Origin: Desulfuromusa sp.
Lineage (GTDB): Bacteria; Desulfobacterota; Desulfuromonadia; Desulfuromonadales; Geopsychrobacteraceae
DNA length: 6,250 nt
Direction: 5' to 3'
Assembly: GCA_030590745.1 (NCBI GenBank)
Contig: JAUVCS010000056.1
Location: forward strand, 1-6,250
Part shown: one piece after another, positions 5,172 through 6,250 of the stretch
Layout of the letters: each line of letters opens with the position of its first letter
How positions within the stretch are numbered: the stretch's first letter is position 1
The notes under the pieces: model-generated
What the model saw: only the letters and a program-made list of their open reading frames with translations
Databases searched by the model: none
Told to the model about the DNA's origin: nothing
Made by a program: the position numbers and the translations under genes

Positions 5172-6250
5172 TTATCCTTCTTTAACCGTCACCACCAATT
5201 CGTTGTCAACACAATCGACAATAACTTTGGAACCTGCGGCAAGGTCCCCGGCAATAAGAACCCGCCCCACTTTGGTTTCCAGGTGGCGCTGAATGAAGCG
5301 CTTCAGAGGACGTGCTCCATAAACGGGATCGTAAGCTGTGCTGGCAATAAAATCGGCCGCACCATCGGTTAATTCAAGACCAAGATTCTTCTCGGCCATC
5401 CGCTTGCCCAATTCGCTGATGAGCAGCAGGACAATCTGCTTGATCTCTTCCTGATTCAATGGCTTAAAGATAATCGTATCATCGATCCGGTTCAGAAATT
5501 CCGGACGAAACTGCTGCCGCAATGCCTGTTCAACCTGCTGAGCAACGGCAGGGGGGATCTTCCCATCACGAATCCCTTCAATCAAATAATCAGAAGCGAT
5601 ATTAGAAGTCATGATGATCACAGTATTTTTGAAACTGACCGTACGCCCCTTGGAATCGGTTGCCCGTCCATCATCCAGAATTTGCAGCAAAACATTAAAT
5701 ACATCGGGATGAGCCTTTTCAATCTCATCAAACAGAATAACCGCATAAGGGTGACGCCGTACCGCTTCTGTCAATTGCCCCCCCTCTTCATAGCCGATAT
5801 ATCCCGGAGGCGCACCCAGCAACCGGCTCACTGCATGTTTCTCCATATATTCAGACATATCGATACGAATCATATTCTCCTCGCTATCAAATAATGTCTC
5901 TGACAGAGTTCGGGCAAGTTCTGTTTTGCCCACCCCGGTCGGACCAAGAAAAATAAATGAACCAATCGGCCGACGGGGATCTTTGATGCCGGCCCGAGCC
6001 CGGATCACTGCATCGGTCACCCGTTGGACCGCTTCATCCTGACCAATCACCCGCTGATGAAGGATTTCATCCAGTTTAAGCAACTTCTCCCGCTCCCCCT
6101 CAACCAGTCGGGTCACCGGAATCCCGGTCCAGTTGGCGACTATTTTGGCAATCTCATCTTCAGTCACCTCTTCACGCAAAAGTTTGACCGTACCATCCTC
6201 TTTTTCCATCTTTTGCTCTTCGCTCTGCAGCTGTTTTTCCAATTCCGGCA
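5172..6250 (-). CDS. clpB: ClpB disaggregase, C-terminal part (end of middle domain and second AAA+ module)
   Basis: ClpB is a hexameric cytoplasmic ATPase that works with DnaK to pull proteins out of aggregates after heat stress. The visible 358 residues start at the end of the middle coiled-coil domain (PELEKQL) and cover the whole second AAA+ module. Motifs are the Walker A GPTGVGKT (5945-5922), the substrate-gripping pore loop GYIGYEEGG, the Walker B segment [13 protein letters not shown], sensor 1 in MTSN, the arginine finger in [10 protein letters not shown] and sensor 2 in YGARPLKR. The protein ends VTVKEG and the TAA is at 5174-5172. E. coli ClpB is 857 residues, so about 500 residues with the start codon lie beyond the right edge. 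The frame is open through position 6250; a TTG at 6242 is internal leucine, not a start. No heat-shock promoter is visible because the 5' end is outside, and no clear terminator follows the stop. Confidence 0.97.
   Translation of the reverse strand, partial: PELEKQLQSEEQKMEKEDGTVKLLREEVTEDEIAKIVANWTGIPVTRLVEGEREKLLKLDEILHQRVIGQDEAVQRVTDAVIRARAGIKDPRRPIGSFIFLGPTGVGKTELARTLSETLFDSEENMIRIDMSEYMEKHAVSRLLGAPPGYIGYEEGGQLTEAVRRHPYAVILFDEIEKAHPDVFNVLLQILDDGRATDSKGRTVSFKNTVIIMTSNIASDYLIEGIRDGKIPPAVAQQVEQALRQQFRPEFLNRIDDTIIFKPLNQEEIKQIVLLLISELGKRMAEKNLGLELTDGAADFIASTAYDPVYGARPLKRFIQRHLETKVGRVLIAGDLAAGSKVIVDCVDNELVVTVKEG

Noticed and set aside
6240..6242. TTG at 6242 as a start for a short ClpB-like protein
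   Set aside because: The frame continues upstream as PEL, typical of the ClpB middle-domain end, so it is an internal leucine codon of a gene cut by the window edge.

Overview
The window looks like chromosomal DNA of a Gram-negative, probably anaerobic member of the Desulfuromonadota (Geobacter/Desulfuromonas/Pelobacter-like). The grounds are a small protein resembling the MXAN_5187 C-terminal domain family (a delta-proteobacterial family, recognised from memory), a radical SAM enzyme with a B12-binding-type N-terminus, a receiver-PilZ-GAF response regulator, moderate base composition and sigma70-like promoters. This placement is an inference. No mobile element, CRISPR array, tRNA or rRNA gene was seen, and no gap between genes exceeds 300 bases.

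Layout, left to right. The first 617 bases hold the N-terminal part of glmU on the minus strand, running off the left edge. A gap of about 210 bases then separates two divergent transcription units. It carries a weak promoter and a strong imperfect leader hairpin for glmU, and a good sigma70-type promoter for the plus-strand pair. That pair is an MXAN_5187-like small protein (828-1382) followed after 5 bases by a 621-residue radical SAM protein (1388-3253). The second gene lacks a visible ribosome-binding site, and an in-phase A7 heptamer precedes the first gene's stop codon, so translational coupling or a -1 frameshift fusion is possible. The pair ends against a convergent gene, with both stop codons lying inside one inverted repeat.

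The rest is on the minus strand. In transcription order it has the C-terminal half of clpB (off the right edge, stop at 5172), a 91-residue thioredoxin-like protein with an unusual Cys-x3-Cys-x3-Cys motif (4794-5069) behind a near-consensus promoter, and a REC-PilZ-coiled coil-GAF response regulator (3286-4656). The spacer between the last two holds a short frame that reads like the C-terminal tail of a receiver or thioredoxin-like domain, possibly a gene remnant.

How the genes work together: glmU makes UDP-GlcNAc for the cell envelope and clpB is a heat-shock disaggregase; both are housekeeping genes. The regulator probably integrates phosphorylation, cyclic di-GMP and a GAF-sensed signal. 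The least understood part is the plus-strand pair, a protein of unknown function next to a radical SAM enzyme of unknown substrate.
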